From: Arabidopsis thaliana
Taxonomy: Eukaryota > Streptophyta > Magnoliopsida > Brassicales > Brassicaceae
Direction of reading: 5' to 3'
Length of the DNA stretch: 64,000 nt
Assembly (NCBI RefSeq): GCF_000001735.4
Contig: NC_003075.7
Coordinates: 18,229,001 to 18,293,000 of the forward strand
In this document: positions 11,887 to 22,827 of the stretch, one piece after another
Numbering within the stretch: the stretch's first letter is position 1
Layout of the letters: each line of letters opens with the position of its first letter
Made by a program: the position numbers and the translations under genes
The notes under the pieces: model-generated
Seen by the model: the letters and a program-made list of their open reading frames with translations, nothing else
What the model was told of the DNA's origin: nothing
The model's database searches: none

Positions 11887-14621
11887 ATGTCAGGTCCCGT
11901 TGATCGATTCGCAATACCATGTAAGTGTATCAGATCTGTTTATTTTAATCTCTGGATCCGTCGGTTTCTGTCAATGCGATTTTGCTAGGGTTTTATTCGA
12001 GTAATGAGAAGCGAAGTTCTATGCAATTTCGTTTTTTTTTCCTAGTGGGTACTGCTTAGGGTTGTGCTATTTACAAGCCTCAATTTTGAGAAGTTGGGTC
12101 GTGATTTCAGCTGCCAATAGTTCAGTGGTTGATGAAAAATGTTTTCTTTTTTATAGGTTTTGAGGGAATATTGAGCAGTGATGAGAAAAAGGAAAGAAAG
12201 TCTGATTTTGAGAACTCAGAAGATGAGAGGAGAACAAGAATCGGTTCTTTGAAGAAGAAAGCAATCAATGCATCTACCAAGTTCAAGCATTCTCTCAAGA
12301 AAAAGAGAAGAAAAAGTGATGTCCGGGTCAGTTCTGTCTCCATTGAGGATGTTCGTGATGTTGAGGAGCTTCAAGCGGTTGATGAGTTTAGACAAGCATT
12401 GGTAATGGAGGAGTTGCTTCCCCATAAACACGATGACTATCATATGATGTTGAGGTTCTTGAAGGCTAGGAAATTCGACATTGAGAAAGCTAAGCACATG
12501 TGGGCTGATATGATCCAGTGGAGGAAGGAATTTGGTACCGACACTATTATTCAGGATTTTCAGTTTGAAGAGATTGATGAAGTTCTGAAATATTACCCGC
12601 ACGGTTATCACAGTGTAGATAAAGAAGGCAGGCCTGTGTATATTGAAAGGCTTGGGAAAGTTGATCCTAACAAACTGATGCAAGTTACTACGCTTGATCG
12701 ATATATTAGATATCATGTTAAGGAGTTCGAGAGGAGTTTTATGCTCAAGTTTCCTGCCTGCACTATTGCTGCCAAGAAGTATATTGATTCAAGCACAACT
12801 ATTTTGGACGTCCAAGGAGTGGGACTGAAGAACTTCACAAAGTCTGCTCGTGAGCTTATTACAAGGTTGCAGAAGATTGATGGAGACAATTATCCTGAGA
12901 CCCTCCACCAAATGTTTATCATCAATGCAGGGCCCGGATTCCGTCTGCTTTGGAGCACTGTCAAGAGTTTTCTAGACCCCAAAACGACTTCTAAGATTCA
13001 TGTATGTTAATACATGTTTTTGCTTTTTATTTGTACCTCTAGTTAATGGCTTCCCTTAATTAAACTACTCCTGAGATTCATCATTGACTGTTCAACTTTT
13101 TTAATATAGGTACTCGGCTGCAAGTATCAGAGTAAATTGCTTGAGATTATTGATTCCAGGTATGTAGCTTGAATTTCTAATCCTTTTTTCCCCTCCAGAA
13201 TTACTCAATTCTTCTGTGTTTTGCTTACATCAGTGATGTTTCTTTCATTTGTTTCAGCGAGTTGCCTGAATTCTTGGGAGGGGCTTGTACCTGCGCAGAT
13301 CAGGGGGGTTGTATGCTTTCTGATAAAGGGCCTTGGAAGAATCCAGAGATTGTAAAGGTTACTTATTTGTCCTTTACTGATCTCTTTACACACTCTAGAA
13401 TTGAAACAAATGGTTTACTGTTGTTGCAGATGGTACTTCATGGGGGAGCTCACCGTGCGAAGCAGGTGGTGAAAGTTCTGAACAGCGACGGGAAAGTCAT
13501 TGCTTATGCTAAGCCGTCTTATCCATGGATAAAAGGAAGTGACACATCAACTGCAGAATCAGGTTCTGAAGCTGAAGATATTGTTGTGTCTCCAAAAGCA
13601 GTAAAGAGTTATTCCCATCTCCGCTTGACCCCTGTTCGTGAAGAGGTATGATATATTTTCACACTTTGTTTTTATAGAATACATGATTCGTGGTTTTGAA
13701 TCGTCCAAGTGATTATTTTGCAGGCAAAGGTTGGTTCTGGTGAAACGAGTTTTGCCGGTAGTTTTGCAGGTTATGATGAGTATGTTCCAATGGTTGACAA
13801 AGCTGTTGACGCCACCTGGAAGGTTAAACCCACCGCCATCAACCGGGCTCCTTCTAAAGGTAATATTTTTATGCTTTCACTTGTGGCATCAAACACTGGG
13901 AAAAGAAATTGAAACTTTGGTCTCTTATGTATCTTTTCGCAGGAGCTCATATGCCTCCAAATGTCCCAAAGGATCATGAAAGCTTCAGTGCTCGTGTCCT
14001 AGTAACTTTCATGGCTTTTGTGATGGCGATTCTCACATTCTTCCGTACAGTATCAAACCGTGTTGTGACCAAGCAGCTTCCACCGCCTCCTAGCCAACCG
14101 CAAATTGAAGGAAGCGCTGCTGCAGAGGAAGCTGATCTCCTCAATTCAGTGCTGAAGAAATTAACCGAACTTGAGGAGAAAATTGGAGCGCTCCAGTCAA
14201 AGCCATCTGAGATGCCTTATGAGAAAGAGGAACTGCTTAATGCAGCTGTCTGCCGTGTAGACGCCCTTGAAGCTGAGCTCATAGCCACTAAGAAGGTAAC
14301 TGAATACCATGTTCAACAATTGAAACCCACCAAAATTAGAACCTGAGACGTTTCACGTTCTCTAAAAACTGTTTGTTATTTGAAGCAGGCTCTTTATGAA
14401 GCTCTGATGAGACAAGAAGAATTACTCGCTTACATTGACCGTCAAGAGGCAGCTCAGCACCAGGTCGGTTTTTTCTTTTAAACCTTTAAACCCGAGAATC
14501 CAAATTTGTCTTCTTGAATCTTATTCATTTAAATTCTTTCAAATGCAATGATGGAATAAACCATCAATATTGTTTTTGTTTCCAGAAGAAGAATAAGAGG
14601 AAGCAAATGTTCTGTTTCTAG
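11887..14621 (+). CDS. Sec14-nodulin phosphatidylinositol/phosphatidylcholine transfer protein (SFH family)
   Basis: Exchanges PI and PC at membranes and so presents PI to kinases. Nine exons: 11887-11920, 12157-13001, 13110-13159, 13258-13357, 13430-13645, 13724-13859, 13943-14295, 14389-14463 and 14586-14621, giving 614 aa. The first exon codes only 11 full codons. The CRAL-TRIO N-terminal helical domain is at about 88-129 ([20 protein letters not shown]), followed by the Sec14 lipid-binding domain at about 150-335 ([34 protein letters not shown]). A hydrophobic stretch ([16 protein letters not shown]) sits near 479-495, then a coiled coil and a basic tail ending [11 protein letters not shown], as in Nlj16-type nodulin tails. 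If the last intron were retained, translation would stop a few codons into it. Tail-to-tail with the paralogue at 15006-17673. Matches my memory of At4g39170. Confidence 0.92.
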
Positions 14622-15005
14622 AAGATGAAGAAGAAGAATCAAATGTTTGTTTCTAGAAGAAGAAGAAGAAGAAGAGGCATCTCTGCTTTCTCTCTCTCCC
14701 TTGTAGGTTTCCATTGAAACAGAACAACTCTCATCTCATTTTATGTTAAAAGCTAATCAGTTCTTTCTCTTTTATGATAATGATTAGTTTATGATGATGA
14801 TTATGATGATGACGAATGAGTCTTTTAAGTTTATATTAACAAAACAATTATACCAAAAAAAACACAGGAGAAATTGAGAGTCCTTAGATACAGACAAAAC
14901 ATGACTTCATCTTTCTATCTTCTCCAGTATCCATATTTTAAAAGATTACAGTAAACTGGAAATTTTGATTTATTTTCCAGGCTTCTTAGCCTCTGATGCA
15001 GTCTT
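14622..15005. other. Shared 3' flank of the convergent Sec14 genes
   Basis: About 380 bp between the two stop codons, with purine-rich GAA repeats at 14586-14680 and GATGAT repeats near 14790-14815. Both 3' UTRs must fall here. An alternative last exon of the minus-strand gene (14970-15005) is also possible. Confidence 0.5.
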
Positions 15006-17673
15006 CTAGAATAATAAGAACTGAAAATGCAAGAAAAAAAGTAGAGATATTATTTCGAATATAGCAAACTACAAGCAATAAAGTAATCAGTAATCAGTCT
15101 TAGGTGTTTTGTTTTATGTGAATTTCTAACCTTCCGCTTCTTCTTCTTTTTCTTCTCGATGAAAGCCATTATCTCATGTTGCCTCGTCATTGTCTCGTCT
15201 AGTGCCTAAGTTTTTGAAAACAGAGCAATCACAAAACAGAGCAAACAGAGCAAGAGACTAGCGAGAGAGAAGAAAAGCTTTACCTTGTTGGTTTCAGACA
15301 ACTGAAGCTCGAGCTGGTCAATACGACGAAGTGCAGCGTCTAGAGTCTTCTCCCTCTCCATATAAAACGCAGCCTGAGCTTCCATGGACTTACATTTCTC
15401 CTCAAGATCTGTTATCTTCTTCACCATCGCAATATACTCCTGCTTCGACATAACAGTCACTCCGTCCTGGTAGACGGCGCTGCCTTCACGGCTATAAACA
15501 TTTGCCTCGGTGAGCCTCCTTGGCATGTTCTTGGTTAGCCTCATCACTCCCACTATCCCCATTAGCAATGCCATGACGCTGCCATATAAGTACCCTTTCC
15601 TCTCCAACGGATTCACAGCTGAGTACACATCTGAATATAGAGTTTCACGGAGTAAGAAACTTATACACAAGCAAGCCCGGTTTGGTTGACGAGAATACTA
15701 ACCTTTAAGGTCGGTAGGGTTTTTTTCAGCCTTGTTAAGCTTTGTAGGCCAATCAGCAGCCGCTGCAGCATCCACATTCGTGTCGATGAACTTCTTCTCC
15801 ATCTCCGCAGCAGATTGCTTGTGAGTCTCTTCTGGTTCGCATTTCTTCTAAAAGTTCTCAAAAGATTAGATTTTACTGAACCAAATTTCAGAGAAAAACA
15901 TTCAAGATCTTTGCTTCTTACCTTTGTTTCGTTGTTATACTCAAAGATTGTCTTTTCCTCGATCCCTGACAAGCTCCTTCGCAGGCATCTACCTTCACCG
16001 TTCTGAACCAACTGTGTATAAATAGTTTACATATTAATCCCAAGTTACATTGTAATATAACGTTTTTGATCAAGGATTTCTTAAGGTAGTTAGTTCTATA
16101 GAACTACCTTGAAGATCTCAGGGTCGTTCCATGGACCTTTGTCTGAACGCATACATCCACCTTTGTCTGCGCAGGTGCACTTACCACCCAAGAACTCAGG
16201 CAGTTCACTAAACAAACAATGCGAAGAGAGAGTTTTGAATAACATATTTGAAGATAAAGCTACAGTTTCAAGGTCAAGAGTTATCAAGTTCTTACTTGGC
16301 GTCAATGATTTCTAGAAGTTTGGTTTGGTATTTGTTGCCAAGAACCTGCCATTAATGAACATAAAGAGTGGTTTTAAGTGAGGCCAATATGAAACAGAGA
16401 AAAGTTGGGATGTCTGAAATGAGAAGGGAAGCTTTACGTGAATCTTTGCTGTAGTCTTTGGGTCAAGGAAAGATTTCACTGTGTTCCATAAAAGCCTAAA
16501 CCCACAACCAGCATTGATGATGAACATACGGTTCAGCGTCTACAACGAAACACAAACACAGAGGTCATGTTGCTGCGTCAGAACCATTATAGAAACTCAA
16601 AGAAGAACGTCCAAAAACATAACTAAACCTCAGGGTAGTTATCGTTGTCGATTTTCTGAATACTCTGAAGAAGATCTTTTGCAGCTTTGTTGAAGTTACT
16701 AAGCCCCTGCAAACACACAGAGATTGAATCGTCCTTACAGAGAATCTATGAGGGGAATACATTTGTATAGCTTAATTGAACACATACCACGCCTTGAACA
16801 TCCAAGATCGTTGTGCTCTGATCAATGTGTCGTTTCGCAGCGATGGAACAAGCAGGGAATTTGACGTTGAAAGTCTTCTCGAACTCTTTCACATGGTACT
16901 TCACGTACCTATCAATTGTGGTCACTTTCATCAGCTTTGTGGCATCAACTTGGCCTAGCCTCTCAATATAGATAGGTCTTCCTTCCTTGTCAACACCATG
17001 ATATCCTTGTGGATAATACTTAACCACTTCTTCGATTTCTTTGAAATCAAAGTCCTTGAATAAGAAAGAGATAGAAACATTAGAGAGACACAGAGACAAA
17101 ACATAGAGTCAAAAAAGTGAGCCTTTGATGTCACCTCCATGATCGTGTCTGCGCCATATTCTTTCCTCCAGTTAAGCATATCAGACCACATTTGCTTAGC
17201 CTTTTCGAGATCAAACTTTCTTGCCCTCAAGAACCTGATATATTTCGATTGATCAGAGCAATGGAGAAGAAGAAAATCAAAAGATCAAGAGGAAGGACCT
17301 AACCTAAGCATCATGTGATGATCATCATGCTTAGAGGGAAGTAGTTCGTCTAAAATAAGAGCTTGACGGAAAGCATCAACCGCTTGCAACTCTTCTGTAT
17401 CGATTTCATCGACGATTGAGACACACGCCACACGGCTATGCCTTCGACCTTTCTTGGTCATTGAGTGCTTAAACTTGTTCGTCGCATTTATAGCCTTCTT
17501 CTTTAGAGAGCAAAGCTTTGTTAATCTCTTGTCATCTTCTGAGATCTCAACATCTGCAAGATTCTTACTTTTATATAACGTCTGGCTTTCATACAAAAAA
17601 AAAAGATTGGCAATTTTCTCAGCTTACCTATCTTATTATGTCGGTCCATATGAGCAACCATTGTATCCGCCAT
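15006..17673 (-). CDS. SEC14: Sec14-nodulin PI/PC transfer protein (AtSEC14)
   Basis: Phosphatidylinositol/phosphatidylcholine transfer protein; I recall At4g39180 as the Arabidopsis gene that complements yeast sec14. Thirteen coding exons: 17628-17673, 17304-17553, 17135-17234, 16788-17054, 16629-16706, 16438-16539, 16296-16345, 16108-16207, 15922-16011, 15703-15847, 15284-15630, 15131-15205 and 15006-15020, giving 554 aa. CRAL-TRIO-N ([20 protein letters not shown]) and Sec14 domains ([34 protein letters not shown]) are intact. A short hydrophobic segment ([14 protein letters not shown]), a coiled coil and a Lys-rich tail ending in FLLF follow. The last exon was chosen because the paralogue also ends basic-then-aromatic; using the next AG would end KTASEAKKPGK instead (561 aa). 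A leader intron runs from about 17685 to 17962. Confidence 0.92.
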
Positions 17674-18515
17674 GATTTAAAGTCCTATTTAATCACACAA
17701 AGCAACAAATGAAAACTCTGTTCTTGTTCCTTGTCTGACAATCAAACAATAATATTAAACAAAACACAAAAGAAACATTTCATCGAAGACGTTACATTCC
17801 AACCCCAAACAAATTACGAGAAACAATCCTTTAAAGCTTATGAGAATTAACATAAACCAAAACTTTTTGTGACTAGAGACTGAAACCCTAAAGACTCGAG
17901 ATTCAATAAGCGTGAGATTCAAAGGGTTTAGGTGAGATAGAAGAAGAGACTTTTATTCTTTACCTGTGGATTAAAAAAATGAACACTAAGGGGAGAAGAA
18001 GAAAGAGAGATCTATATAACTTTCTATCTCACACCCCAAATTAAGAACGGTTCCAAATTTACAACGCCTAAAATCTTAGACAACAAATCCAGAGAGAGCA
18101 TTGACAAGGTTTTACCTTTTCTTGATTTCTTTCATACAATTTAGCGTTTTTCTTTTTGTCTACATATTTTTAGCTCTAATCTTATATTGGAGAAACCATT
18201 TTTGTAAATAATAATTGAGGATTTTTTCTTTCCTTCTATATTTCTATCTAAATCTGGTCTTATTAATATGCGAATTGAGTAAATAAAACAGATTTATTGT
18301 TACAATTATATATTTCGAGAACAACAAAAAACTGGTGTCATAATGGTTTACAAAAAAAGAAAATCTAAAAAGTATATATATTCCCTTCTATATATGGAAA
18401 ATAATAATAAGTATATTCCTAAATAGTTTGTAGAAACATATCATCATGGATACTTTTCTTTTTATATTACTCACCAATCACCATCAATATACTTCCAAAA
18501 TTAGTTTTTTTGTGT
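17674..18515. other. AtSEC14 leader/promoter and AT-rich flank
   Basis: The minus-strand leader contains a likely intron, with donor CCACAG/GTAAAG at 17962 and acceptor AAATAG at 17685. The rest is AT-rich with no gene seen. Confidence 0.5.
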
Positions 18516-18701
18516 TGTAAGGTTTTCGAAAAACTAAAGAGCATTTGTATTATGGTGAACATATCATCATGGATACTTTTCTTTTATATAATCTGGTGAA
18601 CATAAATTATCATGGAGCATTTGTATTAGTAACCGATCAATATTCTTCCAAAATGATTATTTGAAGATCACAACGCAGTAAGTGTTATAAAACATCTTAT
18701 A
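18516..18701. repeat. Left copy of a dispersed direct repeat
   Basis: This segment shares long words with 22701-22827 in the same orientation: TGTAAGGTTTTCGAAAAACT, TCTGGTGAACATAAATTATC, TTCCAAAATGATT and GTGTTATAAAACATCTTATA. The left copy carries about 60 extra bases internally, partly an internal duplication of the TCATCATGGATACTTTTCTT region seen at 18441. The two copies bracket about 4 kb of repeat-rich DNA. Confidence 0.75.
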
Positions 18702-18768
18702 AATTTAGTATGTTTATATATTTATATATAAATTTAGTATACACATATAAATGGTGTTATCTTTATAT

Positions 18769-19310
18769 AAATTTAGTATCAAACAAAATAAAAGAAAAAA
18801 ATTAAAAAAACTTTAAAAATTCTGAATAAAAAACTTGGTTACTAAAATCTACATAAAGATGATTTGAAAACAAGTTGAATGTTTGGAATCGCTAACAACC
18901 GAAGCTGGATCCAAAATCCGGTTAGTTTCATATATCTTTTTGTAAATTTAGTATCAAACAAAATAAAAAATAAAAAAACCAAAAAACTTTTAAAAATCCG
19001 AATAAAAAACTTTGATACCAAATCTATATAAGGATGATATGAAAACAAGTTAAATATTTGGATCACTAACGACCGAAGCTGGATCCAAAATCCGGTTAGT
19101 TTCATATAATTTTTTGTAAATTTAGTATCAAACAAAATAAAAGAAAAAATCCAAAAAAACTTTTAAAAATCCGAATAAAAAATTTCGATACCAAATCTAT
19201 ATAAAAATGATATGGAAACAAGTTGAATATTTGGAATCTCTAACGACCGAATCTGGATCCAAAATCCGGTTAGTTTTTATATACATTTTTCTTTATGTAG
19301 ATTTAGTATC
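18769..19310. repeat. Tandem array, 174-bp unit, about three copies
   Basis: The word GGATCCAAAATCCGGTTAG starts at 18907, 19081 and 19255, exactly 174 bp apart each time. AAATTTAGTATCAAAC recurs at about 18769, 18944 and 19118, with a variant at 19299. Copies differ by scattered substitutions and small indels in A-rich tracts. The short open frame across it simply repeats with the unit and is not a gene. Confidence 0.9.
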
Positions 19311-19416
19311 AAAACACAAAAAAATAAAAATAAAAAAATAAACATAAGAAAAAATCTTTATTACAGAAAAAGAAAATTAGGAAAGCACAAACCTTGGTTC
19401 TCGCTGGTGATCATGA

Positions 19417-19626
19417 TTATGGATCGATCGATGAAACACAAATTCGTCTGCTTCCTCCGCAGTCGAATTGTAGTTTTAAAGCCAAAGAATCTGCCAACTG
19501 GTCGTCAATTTCACTATCCCTCTCTTGGCCATCGTCCTTCTCCGTCGTGTAATCATATCCTTCGCCGCCGTTGAAAGAATCCTTGGGTGAAAGCGTTTCG
19601 GTGGCGAGATCTTTGATCGTGTGAAA
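19417..19626 (-). pseudogene. Coding-like relic, origin unknown
   Basis: A 69-codon open frame without an ATG, bounded by a stop at 19627-19629 and ending at the TAA at 19417. It is clearly richer in G and C than its surroundings. The reading is hydrophilic and acidic (for example ETLSPKDSFNGGEGYD then EKDDGQERDSEIDD), unlike random frames in this AT-rich block. I do not recognise the parent. It could be a captured or decayed exon. A nearby (AAG)n tract on the plus strand at about 19737-19770 breaks any extension. Confidence 0.4.
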
Positions 19627-19735
19627 TTAGGGAGTCACGAACTAAAAAGTGAACTCGATTGATTGAAGATTGTTGTCACGAGAGAAGGAAAGCACATCAG
19701 TGATCAGTCTCGCAGGGAAATTGCAGGTAAAAAAA

Positions 19736-19770
19736 GAAAGAAGAAGAAGAAGAAGAAGAAGAAGAAGAAG
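19736..19770. repeat. (AAG)n microsatellite
   Basis: An uninterrupted run of AAG triplets. It creates Lys- or Arg-only open frames on the plus strand, which I do not regard as genes. Confidence 0.9.
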
Positions 19771-20024
19771 ATCAAAGATGGTATTTTGGTTTTTGATTTC
19801 TCAACGAAGAAGAAGAAACGAGAGTTGGAGTATTTATCAGCAAACGCTCCATTGAAAAAAAAGGAAATTGTCTCCTTTATTATGTTTTGCGAAGAAAAGG
19901 AAATTGATCAAGGTAACAAAAAGTCAAATTAAGTTACCGTTACAAGAATAAATACGTAGTTTATTTGATGTTTAGAATTTAGAGTGATTGTTGAAAGAGA
20001 TAGAACATCAAAAGTCAAACCTAG

Positions 20025-20335
20025 TCATGTATTAACATAATGCTCGAAACAGAATGAAAAATATGCCACTAGCACAATCTTACTCAAGCTACAAGCAAAT
20101 TCACAGCACAACACACACATCTCCTCACTACCTTTCCAAGCAAAAATTACGTAGAACTCGCCACAAGCACAAGCCCCCATAACCAGTTGCTCTGCTTCCG
20201 TTTGTAATGACATGGTCAATGTCAATGGCTTCTCTAGTCGGCTTACTCTCACTTTCGTGTATCTCATATTTGAAACAGACAAGCTCACCATTCAAAAGCT
20301 TGTTTAGCTGAACAACACTCAAATGTATCACCGTC
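20025..20335 (-). pseudogene. Second coding-like relic, unrecognised
   Basis: Two overlapping minus-strand frames of 67 and 88 codons with balanced codon composition occur in an otherwise AT-rich block. One reads through words such as KPTREAIDIDHVITNG, the other through RYTKVRVSRLEKPLTL. No family is recognised and no splice signals connect them convincingly. I list it as a probable gene fragment only. Confidence 0.3.
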
Positions 20336-20675
20336 GCTTACTCCAACTCATATAGGAACCTACCTACCTAATACTAGCTTCTCAATATCCAAGCAACAAT
20401 GCCGGATGATGGAGGAAGAAGAAGTGAGATTGATGGGAACTGTGTAGAATCTTAGGCATTGTCACAATGGTTCCTTAAATTCCTCTGTTTTGTGTGTTTG
20501 GATTTGAGCAAGTAACGAAACAGAACAAAATATCCATTGTTCTGAGGGTATAGTTGTCATTTGGCACAATCTACGGTGACGTGGAATAGTTCAAACCATA
20601 TTCAACCGAAATAACCAAATCGATAAAACCGAATCAAATTTTAGTAAATAGAGAGATGTCTCTCATATAACATAA

Positions 20676-20704
20676 CTAGATAAGCCCGCCTATTTAGGCG
20701 GGTC
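20676..20704 (-). mobile_element. Helitron-like 3' terminus (hairpin plus CTAG)
   Basis: Read on the minus strand, a perfect 8-bp hairpin (CCCGCCTA/TAGGCGGG, loop AA; plus positions 20685-20702) is followed a few bases later by CTAG and then T. Helitrons end 3' in a short hairpin plus CTRR and insert between A and T, so this matches the expected end. The matching 5' TC end, which should lie at higher coordinates, was not identified. Boundaries of the element are therefore open. Confidence 0.5.
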
Positions 20705-21119
20705 TAAGATACAAAAATCAAATTTTATCAATAGAATTTTGTATAATAATCAATTTATTTTTCTTGATATTTAATTTAATAATTATTGGTTTAAACAAAC
20801 TTTCAATCTTATCCATTCTATTTTAATTATACACACTCAATCTTATCAATGATATTTGAATTTTAAAAAGTAATCGATCATCATTCTATATGTAATTTAG
20901 TATCTAGAAAAGAAAAAGAAAAAATTAATTTATATCTTACACATTCAATTTTGTAATACAGTTTAACTATTTTTGTCATCATAATAAACTCGATTTAAAT
21001 TCTACACACTTCATATTGAGTGATAATATTTTCATATCAAAATAATATTTATGACATATCAAATCTATATCCTAGTTAGTATTAAAAATAATTAAAAATT
21101 AACAAAACATAACTAATAG

Positions 21120-21570
21120 GCCTAGGCATAATACCCCAACCCTAAGAACCGACCCGAACCCGAACCCAAAATTTTCAAAGACCCGAGCGGTTCTAAACTT
21201 CAAAACCCAAAAAACCCGAACCCGAACCCGAATAGGTATCCAAACATATCTCAAATATAAGTATATATTAGTTATATTTATACTTATATATAGAAAATAT
21301 TAGGATTTTTTTGGATATTTTAGTTATTTTTGTTTATTTTTAGATATATTCAAGCAAAACTACTCGTGTTGTTTTGGAAATATTTTGAAATTTTCAAGTA
21401 ATTTAATAGATTTGCACACAAAATTTGATATTTTAATATATAAATAAACTCGAACCCGAACCCGAACCGAACCTGACCTGAAATCTTAAATTACCCAAAC
21501 GGGTCCTAAACTTCTAAACCCAAACCCAAAATAGCCGACCCGAACCTGACTCGAATACCAAAACGGTTAG
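21120..21570. repeat. CCCGAA-rich degenerate repeat patches
   Basis: Two patches (about 21141-21230 and 21448-21565) consist of repeated ACCCGAACCCGAA-type words with interspersed TCTAAAC motifs, separated by AT-rich DNA. Composition differs sharply from the surroundings. No coding frame survives. I read it as decayed mobile-element sequence. Confidence 0.55.
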
Positions 21571-22100
21571 GGCTAATAATTAATTAAAAACACAGAAATC
21601 CACAAAAATATTTAAAACCAAACATTGTTGAAAATATATTTTTTATATATGCGGTAATCTCGTAAGTTAATTTTACATCATGCAAATTAATATTAAATGA
21701 GTTAAAATTAATAAATGAAAATATTCTCATTAAAAATAATTGAAAAGTTAAATCCTATAAGCTAAGCTATTTTTTTCTCAAAATGTTCTATTTTCACTTA
21801 TGATTACATGAGTGAAAATTCTTAAAATAAAACATAGGTATAGTATCACATCAAAAGATGCAAGACGCTCCATCATACGATGAGTTAAAATTCTTAGAAT
21901 AAAACATAAATATTCAAAATTTTATTCTTATAAGTTCATTAATATTTTGTGTTTTGATTTAACGAATAAAAACATTGTATTACATTGACAAATATAATTT
22001 TATCCAACTAAAATAATGATTAGAAAATTATATTACTATTTTAAACTTCAATGGTCTTTTTAATTAGTATTATTATCCATACTAAATTATATTTTTAAGA

Positions 22101-22364
22101 AAATAATATGTGCTACATTTAAATGACCAATAACACATGTAAAAACAAATTTGATAATTTTCCTTTTGTTGAATAAATGTTAATTGTTTATAAATATATA
22201 GACATATAAATTAGTATATGTAAATTAATATGTGCTACATTTAAAGAAAATAATATGTGCTACATTTAAATGACCAATAACACATGTAAAAACAAATTTG
22301 ATAATTTTCGAATAAATGTTAATTGTTTATAAATATATAGACATATAAATTAGTATATGTAAAT
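22101..22364. repeat. AT-rich tandem duplication, about 147-bp period
   Basis: The segment starting AATAATATGTGCTACATTTA at about 22103 recurs at about 22250 with near identity through TTAGTATATGTAAATT. The second copy lacks about 11 bases (CCTTTTGTTGA region). A 21-bp partial copy (AATATGTGCTACATTTAAAGA) sits between them. Confidence 0.85.
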
Positions 22365-22620
22365 TTGTTTACTTTTTAAGATTTTCTATTTTTTTAAGAG
22401 AATAAAAAGTTAAATTTTGAATGACACATGTACACATCTGATCGTTTGACTTGACACGTGGCATGATCCTATGAGTTAGTAAATGAATTAGTATATGTAA
22501 ATTTGTTTATTTTTTCAGATTTTCTATTTTTTTAAAAGAATAAAAAATTAAATTTTGAATGACACATGTAAACATCTAATCGTTTGATTTGACACGTGAC
22601 ATGATCCTATGAATTAGTAA
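22348..22620. repeat. Second tandem duplication, 138-bp period
   Basis: AATTAGTATATGTAAATTTG occurs at 22348 and 22486. Both copies continue through TTTTGAATGACACATGTA and TGACACGTG...CATGATCCTATGA, with a few substitutions. It overlaps the end of the preceding repeat. Confidence 0.85.
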
Positions 22621-22700
22621 CTTTAAAACCATACTTTATATAATAAGATCATGTATGGATCCTTTTCTTTTGCTATAACTTCCAATTTTTTTATTTTTTT

Positions 22701-22827
22701 TGTAAGGTTTTCGAAAAACTAAAGATACTATATAATCTGGTGAACATAAATTATCATGGAGCACTTCCAAAATGATTGTTTGAAGTTCACAACGCAATAA
22801 GCCAATAAGTGTTATAAAACATCTTAT
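22701..22827. repeat. Right copy of the dispersed direct repeat
   Basis: Partner of 18516-18701 in the same orientation (see that entry). It is shorter and lacks the internal insertion. Confidence 0.75.

Noticed and set aside
12216-12716. 166-codon minus-strand frame in the Sec14 gene
   Set aside because: Antisense shadow of a long coding exon.
18842-19135. 97-codon minus-strand frame with repeated phrases
   Set aside because: It simply reads the 174-bp tandem repeat; no start context and no family match.
19663-19932. Plus-strand Lys- or Arg-run proteins
   Set aside because: Produced by the (AAG)n microsatellite; no conserved domain.
21141-21230. CCCGAACCCGAA runs as an interstitial telomere
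   Set aside because: Plant telomere repeat is CCCTAAA; this is a different hexamer-like word.
22101-22620. CRISPR-like array
   Set aside because: The units are long adjacent tandem copies without unique spacers, and this is a plant nuclear genome.
22635-22665. TTTATATAATAAGATCATG as a Helitron 5' end
   Set aside because: Resembles some Arabidopsis Helitron starts, but it points away from the 3' end at 20676 and lacks a clear leading TC.
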